A stretch of DNA of 57,503 bases from SVTX01 sp045588675 (GCA_045588675.1 JAZNER010000044.1:1-57503); one strand, 5' to 3'. Counted from the first letter of the stretch, positions 1 through 7,677 are shown. Numbers and translations are program-made. Notes: generated by a model not told the origin, from the sequence alone.

Positions 1-141
1 ATGCCGGGGTGCATAAGGACTGCCCCGGACGGTCTCGGTTTCCATGTCCGCCCGCCGTCGTAGCTGCATACTGTCGCATCGTCCCACCGGCACAGAAGCC
101 CTTCCATAACGGCGTGGCTTTCACGCACACGCTCGTCGCCG
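1..141. repeat. Terminal direct repeat (contig closure), left copy
   Basis: These 141 bases are identical to 57363-57503. The minor head gene reads through the joined ends without a frame break, so the repeat is best explained as an assembly overlap of a circular or circularly permuted molecule rather than a biological terminal repeat. The unique length is then 57362 bp. Confidence 0.9.
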
Positions 142-890
142 GACGTATCCCACACGTACATCGAAAGCCCTGCATCCTGCATACGTTTCTGCGTGATAGT
201 GCCGTTGAGCTTGCCGATCTGATCGCGGGCGATGAAATTTGCGCGGCTCTTGGTGATTTTCGTATCCAGGGCAATAATCTTGTCGGCCAGTGCCTTGACG
301 CTCCAACCGTTCGTCACAGCCTGTTCCGTAGCTGTGTTTATGTCTGCGATGTATTTCTTGATATCGCCCCGGATTGTCTCGTAGTTTGAGTCCTGCCACA
401 TTTCCCGCGCTTCCGGCCACCACGATTCATCGTCCGGAAAGCTGATGCCGATAGCAGACTTCATCGATTTGTCGTACTGCCTGCCATTGAAGTCGAACGC
501 GCTGTCGGCAATGTCGCCTAGCCCCATATAGATAGGGCTCTGCAGCTTCTTGTCCTCGTCGTCAGAGATATACGCGTTCACCCAGCCGTTGAGCGACTGC
601 ACCATGAGTGCGAAGCTCTCTCCGGCAACCGCGTCGGTTCTTATCACGGCATCCTTGCTGTCGCCGTTGAGAATCGCTTCCTGGTGCTTTGCCAGAAACT
701 GATGCACGAACTCGCGCACAGGCTTAACCCATGCGCGGTATGACTGCGCGTAGCGGTGCTCGGTTGCCCACGGATAAAGCCATTTTGCCGGCTTCTTACG
801 CTTTGCTTTTTCGGAGGCGCTCATGCCGCCGCGCTTTGCACGCAGAAGCACAACAAGCGCCGTGCGGCTTGCTTTCGGGTCTGATGTCAT
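1..890 (-). CDS. MuF-type minor head protein with C-terminal toxin domain (N-terminal part; continues at 57503)
   Basis: This is the first part of a gene cut by the contig ends. Joined to 56651-57503 it encodes about 533 aa. The ATG at 890 follows AAGGAGTG and overlaps the TGA of the upstream lipase gene as ATGA. The unique part here gives residues 1-250: a basic N-terminus, then the SPP1 gp7/Mu F minor head domain (roughly residues 170-310), recognisable by the stretch ARDQIGKLNGTITQKR and, after the join, HPGMDYQCRCCADAY. Proteins of this family sit at the portal vertex inside the procapsid and can be carried into the host with DNA. The order portal, lipase, MuF, scaffold is normal for head genes apart from the lipase. 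The C-terminal toxin domain is described under the other piece. Confidence 0.9.
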   Translation of the reverse strand, partial: MTSDPKASRTALVVLLRAKRGGMSASEKAKRKKPAKWLYPWATEHRYAQSYRAWVKPVREFVHQFLAKHQEAILNGDSKDAVIRTDAVAGESFALMVQSLNGWVNAYISDDEDKKLQSPIYMGLGDIADSAFDFNGRQYDKSMKSAIGISFPDDESWWPEAREMWQDSNYETIRGDIKKYIADINTATEQAVTNGWSVKALADKIIALDTKITKSRANFIARDQIGKLNGTITQKRMQDAGLSMYVWDTSGDERVRESHAVMEGLLCRWDDATVCSYDGGRTWKPRPSGAVLMHPG

Positions 891-1525
891 GCGCACTCCT
901 TATAAAGCGATTCCTCGCCGTAGATGCAGTGATAGATGCGCGGGAAAAGCAGCTTGAACGTGCAGCGCTTTCCGCCCACCGAATCAGTAACAAGGCGCGT
1001 ATATCCGGGAAGCGGTGGCATCAGCGGAAAGATGTCGTTCACGTGTGTCCACTGCCTTATATCAGCCACGCACGAGAGGACATAATTCCGCGTCCGCCTG
1101 CCCCAGAACGGCTTCGGCGAGCCGAACGTGTAGACGCTTGCCTTTCTGCCGGTGCGGAAGTAGAAATCCTCGGCAGCAAGAAGCGACATCACGCCGCCGT
1201 AGCTCCAGCCGCAGATATGAATCTCATAATCCGGCGCGATTTCAGCTGCAATCATCAAAGCCCGCATAACTTCATCATTGCAGCTCTTCCAGGCATCACC
1301 CCAGCCGCGAGCGATAAGCATGCACGACTGCTGCCTTTTGTACGGCTTGACCGGAAAATCAAAGTTATTCCTCCAATCGTCCTTGTCGCGCGTTTCGGCA
1401 AAGACAAGGCGGATGATTTTCGCCGCGTCGTCAATCTTGATGACCCACTGGACGTTGTCGCCCGAAGTAATGTATTCTTCCCACGGCAGGTATCTGATAT
1501 AGTTGAAAAGTTCGTTCGGCTTCAC
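887..1525 (-). CDS. Class 3 lipase-like alpha/beta hydrolase
   Basis: A 212-aa protein with the lipase/esterase nucleophile elbow GWSYG (residues 106-110, Ser108), followed by the class 3 lipase-like stretch TFGSPKPFWG (133-142). Asp164 in HVNDIFP and His199 near the C-terminus could complete a Ser-Asp-His triad. Translation begins at a GTG at 1525, five bases after AAGGAGGG. The stop overlaps the start of the MuF gene (ATGA), so the two are probably translationally coupled. No signal peptide is evident, so it may act in the cytoplasm or travel with the head. Such an enzyme between portal and minor head genes is unusual. The fold call is fairly firm, but substrate and role are unknown. Confidence 0.7.
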   Translation of the reverse strand: MKPNELFNYIRYLPWEEYITSGDNVQWVIKIDDAAKIIRLVFAETRDKDDWRNNFDFPVKPYKRQQSCMLIARGWGDAWKSCNDEVMRALMIAAEIAPDYEIHICGWSYGGVMSLLAAEDFYFRTGRKASVYTFGSPKPFWGRRTRNYVLSCVADIRQWTHVNDIFPLMPPLPGYTRLVTDSVGGKRCTFKLLFPRIYHCIYGEESLYKECA

Positions 1526-1543
1526 ATTCCCCTCCTTGCTGCG

Positions 1544-1633
1544 TCAGCTTCCCAAATCCGGAAAGTCGTCCTTCGAGTTGTAATACTCGCCGTCGTAAAA
1601 TTCTGTTCCTTTTGTTGGATCCCACTTACCCAT
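1544..1633 (-). CDS. Small hypothetical protein, 29 aa
   Basis: A short acidic ORF beginning MGKWDPTKGTEFYDGEYY. It has a strong ribosome binding site, AAGGGAGG seven bases before the ATG, and ends 18 bases before the lipase start. The ribosome site lies exactly opposite the -35 element of the plus-strand promoter at 1648. I recognise no family. The good ribosome site and tight spacing support translation; it could also serve as a leader for lipase translation. Confidence 0.45.
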   Translation of the reverse strand: MGKWDPTKGTEFYDGEYYNSKDDFPDLGS

Positions 1634-1647
1634 GTTATTTTCCTCCC

Positions 1648-1675
1648 TTGACATTTCGTCAGAATGTGCTAATAT
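1648..1675 (+). promoter_or_regulatory. Strong sigma-70-type promoter on the plus strand
   Basis: TTGACA (1648-1653), a 16-base spacer, then TAATAT (1670-1675). It points against the late operon, and no plus-strand gene follows. What follows within 70 bases is a pair of hairpins ending in a T run, so the promoter most likely drives a small RNA. Confidence 0.5.
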
Positions 1676-1681
1676 TGTTCT

Positions 1682-1748
1682 TGCCAGGTGAGAGCTACGC
1701 TCTTGCCGGGTAACCGAAAGGGGTACGAAAGTACCCCTGGATTTTTTT
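1682..1748 (+). ncRNA. Candidate small structured RNA (about 67 nt)
   Basis: From the predicted start of the promoter at 1648 the plus strand reads into two hairpins. The first (1687-1707) has a 9-bp stem, two of its pairs G-U, closed by TAC. The second (1719-1738) is a perfect 8-bp stem, AGGGGTAC/GTACCCCT, closed by a GAAA tetraloop, followed by GGA and seven T (1742-1748), the form of an intrinsic terminator. The RNA ends at the stop codon of the convergent toxin-like ORF (1747-2268) and would be antisense to the late mRNA between that ORF and the 29-aa gene. Function is unknown: an antisense regulator or an RNA antitoxin are possibilities. Nothing shows that it is expressed. Confidence 0.45.
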
Positions 1749-2268
1749 AAAGCACATCACCCCATACATTTTTATAAAGTTTCCCTTGTGTAAAAATATA
1801 AAGCCGTGCATCTTTCGGTGGCTCTACAAATTTCTTATCTTTCTTTTCGCTATCTCTATTTGTTTTTACAGAGCCTGCTATTTTTGCAAGACAAGAATCT
1901 ATTGAAATATCTTTATCTATGAAAAGGAAGACATTCTGAGATTGATCTAATGCATCGATTGCATTAGATCCTACTTTATTACGACCACCACGAACATGTT
2001 TCATTTCAATTGTAGAGTCAATAAAGTAACAGTCTGGATGTTTTCCATCTCCCCGTTCTGGCAACATGAAAATATCAGCACCACTTTCTTTAGCTAATGT
2101 ATGCGCCATCATATTGTCAGATTCATAGACTTCCTTATCTTTCGCGCCATCTTCTTTTCTTGCCGATGCAACATAAACATACGAATTATCCCCTGCTTTT
2201 TCAGAAGTCCATGTTTCATTTGGAAAAAGTTTCTGGATTGCCTTTCCTTGCTCACCTGCCATTTCCAA
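1747..2268 (-). CDS. Orphan nuclease-toxin-like domain, apparently detached from the portal gene
   Basis: A 173-aa ORF from a TTG at 2268; an ATG two codons on is the alternative start. The core runs LAKESGADIFMLPE (about residues 58-71), then KHPDCYFIDSTIEMKH (76-91), an arrangement like the PD-(D/E)xK nucleases found as C-terminal toxins of CdiA and other polymorphic toxins (Asp, Glu-x-Lys). Coding sense extends upstream of any possible start: the same frame contains DGYDPSQPREKNGRF, a typical linker before phage-borne toxin domains, back to a stop at 2362. That segment overlaps the end of the portal gene in its -1 frame. It may be a toxin once fused to the portal and now out of frame, or one expressed by frameshifting. 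Base composition is more AT-rich than its neighbours, suggesting separate acquisition. No immunity gene follows. Confidence 0.5.
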   Translation of the reverse strand: MEMAGEQGKAIQKLFPNETWTSEKAGDNSYVYVASARKEDGAKDKEVYESDNMMAHTLAKESGADIFMLPERGDGKHPDCYFIDSTIEMKHVRGGRNKVGSNAIDALDQSQNVFLFIDKDISIDSCLAKIAGSVKTNRDSEKKDKKFVEPPKDARLYIFTQGKLYKNVWGDVL

Positions 2269-2345
2269 TCCTGTGCCCGCCTTGCTTCCGAACCGGCCGT
2301 TCTTCTCCCTCGGCTGGCTCGGGTCATATCCGTCTTTATGTCTGC

Positions 2346-3770
2346 CTAGCCGTCCTCCGAATCATCGTCCGAACTGTCACCGTCGTCCGGCGGTTCGTTC
2401 TGCGCTTCTTCAACAGGCGGCATCTTCATTTCCTCCGGCACTGGAATAGATTCAAGCGTAGTGCCGTATTTCAAGTAGCGCACCTCGTAAGGTTCAAGTA
2501 CGCCCGCATCGATATATGCCTTGTATGTGTCAGCCTCAACCTTTTCCTTGTCAGCTTTCGCTTTCTCAAGTTCCGCACGTTCCTTGTCGTTCATCGTTTC
2601 GAGCGGCCGGAATTCAATGTACGGTTCCTCGATGCCTTTCCAAATCGAAATAATGTGCACAAGGCGCAGAATGACCGGCTGCAACTTTGTGACCTGAAAT
2701 GAGCGTACCATGTCGTAATAAATATTCATGTCGCTCTCGCCGGTTGAGTCCATGCCCGCCGGAGACTGGCCGAAAAGATACGTCATCGGATAGCCGGTGT
2801 CAGCCGAAACAAGCATGAACAGGATGCGCAAGATTTCCGGCACACCGTTAAAGCTGATGTTGTCGCGCACGAAATCTTCTTCCGTGTCAAAATACTGGCT
2901 TCGGAACGTGCTGCGGACAAAATCCATAAGCTCAACGCGCCGCTTTATTGCCGCCTCGCCCTCCGGCGAAGCAAGCAGCTGCGCCAAGTCCTTAATCTTG
3001 AACTTGCCGACGCCAAGTTCGTTCAAAAGCTGGTCCACGCTGCCGAGCGAAGAACCGAGCGATTTGAGCCGGTCATTCGCACGCTGCAGAGCCGAAATTC
3101 CCCAGTAGCGGTTTTCTGCGCTTACACCGGTTTTTGTACGGCGCGGCAGTGTGTCGCCGTGCAGCTCTATAATTCGCGTCCAGTGCACGTTCATGGTCTG
3201 TTCTGTCTGACGGCTTCCCGGAACGTCGAATCTTATAGGGTACATCTCCGGCAGACCGTAGCGCGGCTTTGTCGGGTCTGTCTGCCACTTGATGTTGCTG
3301 AAGTCTATTTCAGTGCGCTCTATAACGCGCAGACGTTCTATAGTGCGGATTTTCTTCGGGTCGAGCGGCTTATCCGGCGTAGAGCCGTCCATGACGCTTA
3401 CAAGAATTGCCGCGCCGCCGTAAAGACGCTGCCATACCATCGCGTCCTTGATTTTCTGATGCGCGTCAAGCTTTTCCATAACACCGGCATATATTTCAGC
3501 AAGTTCCGCCGCCTGAAGGTCGTCCAGTTTCGGAAAAGAATAATCCCAGCCTTCGCGGAACATATCGCTGGGCAGCAGGCTTACTATCCGCGCCGAAAGG
3601 CCGTCTTCATAAAAAAGCGATTCAAGTTCAGAATCCTGCATCACGCCCGAAAACGTATGATGCGTGAAACTGCTTTTTGAGATCTTTGCAGACCCCAGCC
3701 CTGATACAAGATTCTGCCAGCCGTCAGTCCGGCGCACGCCAGTGTTCCGCCTGTTTCCTTTCTTGCCCAT
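2346..3770 (-). CDS. Portal protein (DUF1073 / phage_portal_3 type)
   Basis: A 474-aa protein of the DUF1073 portal family, of which the N-terminus MGKKGNRRNTGVRRTDGWQN and the middle QRLYGGAAILVSVMDG are typical. Portals form a dodecameric ring at one capsid vertex through which terminase pumps DNA and to which the neck attaches. It follows terminase directly, as usual. The C-terminus (after about residue 440) is acidic and rich in Asp, Ser and Pro, and ends in a TAG that interrupts the toxin-like frame described at 1747-2268. Length is normal for the family. Confidence 0.88.
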   Translation of the reverse strand: MGKKGNRRNTGVRRTDGWQNLVSGLGSAKISKSSFTHHTFSGVMQDSELESLFYEDGLSARIVSLLPSDMFREGWDYSFPKLDDLQAAELAEIYAGVMEKLDAHQKIKDAMVWQRLYGGAAILVSVMDGSTPDKPLDPKKIRTIERLRVIERTEIDFSNIKWQTDPTKPRYGLPEMYPIRFDVPGSRQTEQTMNVHWTRIIELHGDTLPRRTKTGVSAENRYWGISALQRANDRLKSLGSSLGSVDQLLNELGVGKFKIKDLAQLLASPEGEAAIKRRVELMDFVRSTFRSQYFDTEEDFVRDNISFNGVPEILRILFMLVSADTGYPMTYLFGQSPAGMDSTGESDMNIYYDMVRSFQVTKLQPVILRLVHIISIWKGIEEPYIEFRPLETMNDKERAELEKAKADKEKVEADTYKAYIDAGVLEPYEVRYLKYGTTLESIPVPEEMKMPPVEEAQNEPPDDGDSSDDDSEDG

Positions 3771-3788
3771 GTATATCCTCCCTTTTCG

Positions 3789-5243
3789 CTACCACTTATA
3801 AAGTTCATCCGTACAGCCTTGCGACTGCCATATCGCATAGCCAGCCGAAAGGTTGTCCACCTGGTCGTCATGCGCTCCGAACGGGAACGCATTGACTTCC
3901 GCTATCCATTCATCAAGCCAGGGCTCGCCCTGCACAATATGCACGTTTCCGGCCTTAAAGATAGGCTCAAGCGGCGTCGCCCTGACAACCTTGTCCTTGT
4001 TCTCGTTCACGGCAAGCACCATGCGCTTTCCTTGCAGAATCTTGCGCAGGGTCGATATCGTGTCCTTTGCATCGGAACTGTTTCCGATACCGATTTTTAC
4101 ATACGGACCGTCAAGGGTAGTTACAGTCCTTATTTTCGCGTCACGCTCCGGCGCGTTCGCCCTCATGCGGTTGACGTTCCGAATCCACAAATGCGGCATA
4201 CCTTCCTGAATGCTGAACGCAAGCAGCGTTCCGCTTGTCCAGTCCGGGTCTGCCTTTGCACGTTCCTTCGCTGTGTGCGCCAAGTCCCATATACGCATCC
4301 AGCGTAATCCTTTCGGAAATTCCGCAGCGGACATGTGCCGCTGAATACATTCCGTATTGAGCATGTTTCCGCCGCGCTTAACCGGCTCAAGCTGCATGAG
4401 CGACTGGAAACCATAATCACCGAGCACGGCTTTCTGCTGCGTGTACCACTTCTTGCCGAACCGCTCCGGAAAAAGAACGCCCTGCGGATATTTGTCGCTC
4501 ATGGCCGGAAACGAAAGGCACTTAAAGTGCGGAAATTCCGGATCTTCTTTTATGCGCTTCTTGAGCCGCCCGATGATGTCGTCAACATGCCAAGGAGTGG
4601 CGAGCACTATCGTTATCGAAACAGGCGCACGGCGCGTCATAAAGTCATTAGTGAACGCGTTCCACATCTTCTCGCGCAGGGTGTCGCTTTCCGCATCTGC
4701 ACGGTTACGGCAGTAGTCGTCAAGCAAGCCGAGGTTATACCCCTGTCCGGAAAGGCTTCCGAGCAAGCCCGAAGCGAAGCATTCGCCCTCGTGGTCTTTT
4801 ATTTTCCAGTGCGCCCCGGACGCGCTTTCGGGGTCTACACGGATATTCGGGAAAAGCTGCCTGTACTGCTTCGTCTTGATGATGCTGCGGCTAGTCTTTG
4901 AGAACCCTTCAGTCAGCGCTTCTGTGTGGCCGCAAAGTATCACCTTGCTGTCCGGGAACAGCCCCAGAAAATGTGCGGGCAGCTTGCGGCTGATTATCTC
5001 GCTCTTGCCGTGACGGAACGGAACTGTTATAACCCAGAAAGTCGAAATTCCCTTCCTGTAGTGCTCGACTGCATAATCTATTGCCGCGCAGATTCGCTGA
5101 GTATGAAACCCCACGACAAAAGGCTCCGCGCAGTTCGTCCATGTGTACATCATGAAATTAAGATGATGGTCTACTGCCTCAAGCCGCCTTAGATAGAGAA
5201 GTTTCTCAAGCTCGTCACCGTCATTCTCTTTCGTCCGCGCCAC
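3789..5243 (-). CDS. terL: Terminase large subunit
   Basis: A 484-aa DNA-packaging motor. The Walker A-like loop is VPFRHGKSE (residues 74-82), Walker B is LGLLDDY (171-177, with Asp175/176), and the C-terminal RNase H-fold nuclease shows RIWDLAHT (Asp320) and, near the end, GAHDDQVDNLSAGY. It would hydrolyse ATP to translocate DNA into the prohead and cut it into genome lengths. Its start lies within the 3' end of the small-subunit gene (23-bp overlap), and the portal gene follows after 18 bp. Confidence 0.93.
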   Translation of the reverse strand: MARTKENDGDELEKLLYLRRLEAVDHHLNFMMYTWTNCAEPFVVGFHTQRICAAIDYAVEHYRKGISTFWVITVPFRHGKSEIISRKLPAHFLGLFPDSKVILCGHTEALTEGFSKTSRSIIKTKQYRQLFPNIRVDPESASGAHWKIKDHEGECFASGLLGSLSGQGYNLGLLDDYCRNRADAESDTLREKMWNAFTNDFMTRRAPVSITIVLATPWHVDDIIGRLKKRIKEDPEFPHFKCLSFPAMSDKYPQGVLFPERFGKKWYTQQKAVLGDYGFQSLMQLEPVKRGGNMLNTECIQRHMSAAEFPKGLRWMRIWDLAHTAKERAKADPDWTSGTLLAFSIQEGMPHLWIRNVNRMRANAPERDAKIRTVTTLDGPYVKIGIGNSSDAKDTISTLRKILQGKRMVLAVNENKDKVVRATPLEPIFKAGNVHIVQGEPWLDEWIAEVNAFPFGAHDDQVDNLSAGYAIWQSQGCTDELYKW

Positions 5244-5670
5244 GCCACGCCCCGATTTCTTTCTTTATCTGTTCCGCCAAAGCCCGCCGCTCGTCCGGGT
5301 CTTCCGGAATGTCGTTCTTCACCTCGCCGATGTCGAGTTGCTGTGTAGCCTTGCCGTAGATGCGGTCAAGCACGGTATTTACCTCGTGAAGTGTGCCGTT
5401 CTTGATGTCCGCAATGAATGCGGAAATAAGCAGGGCAACTATGACCGGCAGTTTTTCTTTGTTGCCTGGCTTGACCATATCCTGCAATTCTTCCAGCGTG
5501 CTTCCAAAAATGATGTTAGAGAAAATAGCGTCCACGTCGGACTTTGAGACTCTGTTATCCTTTACGAACTTTTTGAGTTTCGACGGAATGCGCCCGCGCC
5601 GTGCCGGCTGGTTAGTTGCAGAGAACCGAGTTGCTGCCCCCTGTGCCACGATGTTCGGATTATTACCCAT
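5221..5670 (-). CDS. Probable terminase small subunit
   Basis: A 149-aa protein directly upstream of and overlapping terL. The basic N-terminus (QPARRGRIPSKLKKFVKDNR, about residues 22-41) and helical remainder suit a DNA-recognition subunit. Sequence evidence alone is thin; the assignment rests on size, position and the basic N-terminus. If right, it recognises the pac or cos site, which in many phages lies in or beside this gene. Confidence 0.6.
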   Translation of the reverse strand: MGNNPNIVAQGAATRFSATNQPARRGRIPSKLKKFVKDNRVSKSDVDAIFSNIIFGSTLEELQDMVKPGNKEKLPVIVALLISAFIADIKNGTLHEVNTVLDRIYGKATQQLDIGEVKNDIPEDPDERRALAEQIKKEIGAWRGADERE

Positions 5671-5821
5671 TTCACGCCCATCCTTTGCCGTTTCCTAGCC
5701 AAAAATAAAACCGATTCTTTAGCCGTTTCAATTCCCACTTATACAGAGAATGGCATCTTTGAATGAAACCGAAAAAAAAGTCAAAAATTGGTTGAATACA
5801 AAAAATGAAGATTTGAGTACG

Positions 5822-5846
5822 TTTTTTGCAGAAAAACTGCAAAAAA
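5822..5846. repeat. Perfect 10-bp inverted repeat
   Basis: TTTTTTGCAG and CTGCAAAAAA flank an AAAAA loop. The T run precedes the stem and the A run follows it on both strands, so it is not an intrinsic terminator in either direction. It could be a protein binding site or part of a packaging region. Confidence 0.5.
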
Positions 5847-5869
5847 CTGATAAAAAAACGCATTTTTCC

Positions 5870-5898
5870 TTGAAAATCACACGTTCTGCCCTTAAAGT
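5870..5898 (+). promoter_or_regulatory. Putative promoter for the small plus-strand gene
   Basis: TTGAAA (5870-5875), 17 bases, TAAAGT (5893-5898). The start of transcription would be near 5905, and the ATG of the 65-aa gene is at 5922 with AGGAG at 5908-5912. Confidence 0.35.
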
Positions 5899-5921
5899 CC
5901 AGAACATAGGAGAATGCAAAC

Positions 5922-6119
5922 ATGAACGAAGAGATGATGAAACATACAGAGGAAATGATGACAATAAGAATGTGGCTGCACCTTGGCGCGATAACATACG
6001 AAAGGGCTAAGGAACTTGCAAAACCGCATCTCGATGCAATGAACGCAAGAAGCAGGGAAATTGCGAAAAAATGCGGAGCCAGATACAGACCTATGAGCTT
6101 CTCTTCTTTCATGCGCTAA
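5922..6119 (+). CDS. Small hypothetical protein, 65 aa, on the opposite strand to the operons
   Basis: A mostly helical, basic-ended 65-aa protein (MNEEMMKHTEEMMTIRMW...). It has a ribosome site (AGGAG, nine bases before the ATG) and its own promoter-like sequence, and it converges on the methyltransferase gene with an 11-bp overlap. The antisense reading frame is a low-quality run of Phe, Ile and Cys, which supports the plus-strand reading. An independently promoted gene inserted between late functions fits the 'moron' pattern of prophage genes expressed in the lysogen. No family recognised. Confidence 0.55.
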   Translation: MNEEMMKHTEEMMTIRMWLHLGAITYERAKELAKPHLDAMNARSREIAKKCGARYRPMSFSSFMR

Positions 6120-7557
6120 CCTCAGCCTTTTCCGACTCTTCAGACTGCTCCGCCTCATTTATGGCGGCGGCAAGTTCTCCGCTGTCAATCTTGCATTTCG
6201 CAGCAGCCTTTGCAGGGTCGCCTTTAACGAAAACAAGAATATTCTGATGAATCTTCCCGATTTTTCTTGACTTTACAAAACCTTCTGCAACAGTAAGCGC
6301 TTTGGCCGCAATCTGCGTGACAAGCACCATTTCGTCATAGTAGCGCAAGCCCGCAGTTTCAAAGGCGCGGACAGTGTCCGGAATTATGCCGTAGTATGCG
6401 CCGCCGTCTGATTTCTGCCGCGCCTCGCCGACAACGAAAGCGGCGAAGCTGTCGTCTTCAAGGCGTGCGCATGCCTTGCTGATGATGTCGAAATATGCCT
6501 CTCGGAATCCCGCATAGTCCATATTGGAAAGGTCTTCCGGTAATTCGCTGTAGACTTCAAGATCCGCATAAGGCGGGCATGAGAAAACAAAATTGCAATG
6601 AAAGTCAGAAGGAATAAAGGAATCCATACGGCGCGAATCACCGCAAATCCATTCCGGCGGGTTTTCGCCCGCTATAGCAATCTGCTCGCGGTTCGCCGCT
6701 ATCTGTTCTTCACGCAGGTCTATGCCGGTATACCTGTAGCCGAGCCTGCCCGCAACAAGGCCGCGCACGGAACCGCCAGCAAACGGGTCGAGTATTATTC
6801 CGCCTTGCGGGCAAAACCAGCGGTACATTATTTCGCAAAGCACAGGGTCAAAGATGCTCTCGGACGCGAGCTTACCGCCGCCAGCCTTTTCGGCAAGAGC
6901 AGCCATGTGCGCAAGCATCGCATCGTCGCGGCCTTTCTCGCTCTGTATGCCGAGCGCAAGCCAGGCTTTCTTGCGTTCCTGCCAGTAACCCGCTGATGCG
7001 CGGAAAACAGACAGAGGCGGAACGATAAACCGTTCCGCAAGCGACTTGTGCTCCGTGCCGTCATTATCGCTGAGAAGCCCCGGAATCTCGAAAAGCTCGC
7101 CGGATGGAAGCATAAGCTCGTCCCAGTCAATATCAAGCCCTTCTGCAAATTCCGCGAATCCCTCCGCGTCAAGAACACCGTAGCAGCTGTTCAGCCTAAG
7201 GACTTTCTGCTTCGCTTCGGCTTCGTCAGCCGCTTCGATGTACACGACGGGCAAATCCGGAATCGGGCAAGGCTCGCCGTCATCGTCGGAGAGCTTTCCG
7301 GCTTCATCAAGGAAATAGTTTCTCTTGGTCATTTCGCCAAGCGCAAGCAGCCTGCCGTGCCCGTCAAGACAGCGGTTGCGTTCCCCGTCCTTCCAGACGA
7401 AAAACGGGAACGAGAAGCCGTATTTAAGAATCGATGTGATTATCTTTGAGATTTCTTTCTTGGAGCGTCTTTTCAGGTTGCCCTGAAACTCCTCGATTTG
7501 TGAAAAAGGAAGGAAATCCCGCGTGCTGCAGGATATGCGTATCTGCCGGTCGCTCAT
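6109..7557 (-). CDS. ParB/Srx-type N-terminal domain fused to a DNA methyltransferase
   Basis: A 482-aa protein. Residues about 15-130 form a ParB N-terminal (sulfiredoxin-like) domain with DGHGRLLAL. The remainder is a class I SAM-dependent DNA methyltransferase with motif I as LDPFAGGSVRG and catalytic motif IV as SCPPY, the form of N4-cytosine or N6-adenine amino-methylases. This architecture is common in temperate phages and probably protects phage DNA from restriction or marks packaging sites; the target sequence cannot be read. It has its own promoter-like sequence (7606-7634) and ends in an acidic tail. Confidence 0.85.
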   Translation of the reverse strand: MSDRQIRISCSTRDFLPFSQIEEFQGNLKRRSKKEISKIITSILKYGFSFPFFVWKDGERNRCLDGHGRLLALGEMTKRNYFLDEAGKLSDDDGEPCPIPDLPVVYIEAADEAEAKQKVLRLNSCYGVLDAEGFAEFAEGLDIDWDELMLPSGELFEIPGLLSDNDGTEHKSLAERFIVPPLSVFRASAGYWQERKKAWLALGIQSEKGRDDAMLAHMAALAEKAGGGKLASESIFDPVLCEIMYRWFCPQGGIILDPFAGGSVRGLVAGRLGYRYTGIDLREEQIAANREQIAIAGENPPEWICGDSRRMDSFIPSDFHCNFVFSCPPYADLEVYSELPEDLSNMDYAGFREAYFDIISKACARLEDDSFAAFVVGEARQKSDGGAYYGIIPDTVRAFETAGLRYYDEMVLVTQIAAKALTVAEGFVKSRKIGKIHQNILVFVKGDPAKAAAKCKIDSGELAAAINEAEQSEESEKAEVSA

Positions 7558-7605
7558 AAAGCGTCTCCATGGTCATAGAGATATTTCCGGCAGATATATA
7601 TGAAA

Positions 7606-7634
7606 ATGATACAACGGAAAGCCGCGATTATCAA
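7606..7634 (-). promoter_or_regulatory. Putative promoter for the ParB-methyltransferase gene
   Basis: On the minus strand TTGATA (7629-7634) is followed, after 17 bases, by TATCAT (7606-7611). Predicted transcription starts near 7599, about 40 bases before the ATG at 7557. Confidence 0.4.
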
Positions 7635-7677
7635 GGCATATAATTAATATAAATATAGAAGTTTTTTGTCATTTTTT

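Larger units (their letters stand above)
5671..5921. other. AT-rich intergenic segment between terS and the plus-strand small gene
   Basis: About 250 bp without convincing coding sequence on either strand. It contains many A and T runs, an inverted repeat (5822-5846) and a plus-strand promoter (5870-5898). By position it is a plausible place for a packaging or late-promoter signal, but no such signal could be recognised. Confidence 0.4.

Noticed and set aside
1..141. True long terminal repeats of a linear virion genome
   Set aside because: The length is typical of assembly overlaps and a gene is continuous across it; without coverage data the simpler reading is a circular contig.
121..423. 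Minus-strand frame of 100 codons near the left end
   Set aside because: It is out of frame with the MuF protein, which runs through the same bases and continues correctly across the contig join.
731..1651. Long open frame of 306 codons on the plus strand
   Set aside because: It is antisense to the lipase and MuF genes, is rich in Arg/Ala/His with no motif, and lacks a ribosome site. The opposite frames carry lipase and MuF motifs.
5750..6010. Plus-strand frame of 86 codons overlapping the 65-aa gene
   Set aside because: No ribosome site, and it overlaps the better supported gene in another frame; the second half is low quality.
5672..6112. Minus-strand frame for a 146-aa Phe/Ile/Cys-rich protein
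   Set aside because: Composition is that of an antisense frame of an AT-rich region, with no ribosome site; the plus-strand 65-aa gene has ribosome site and promoter.
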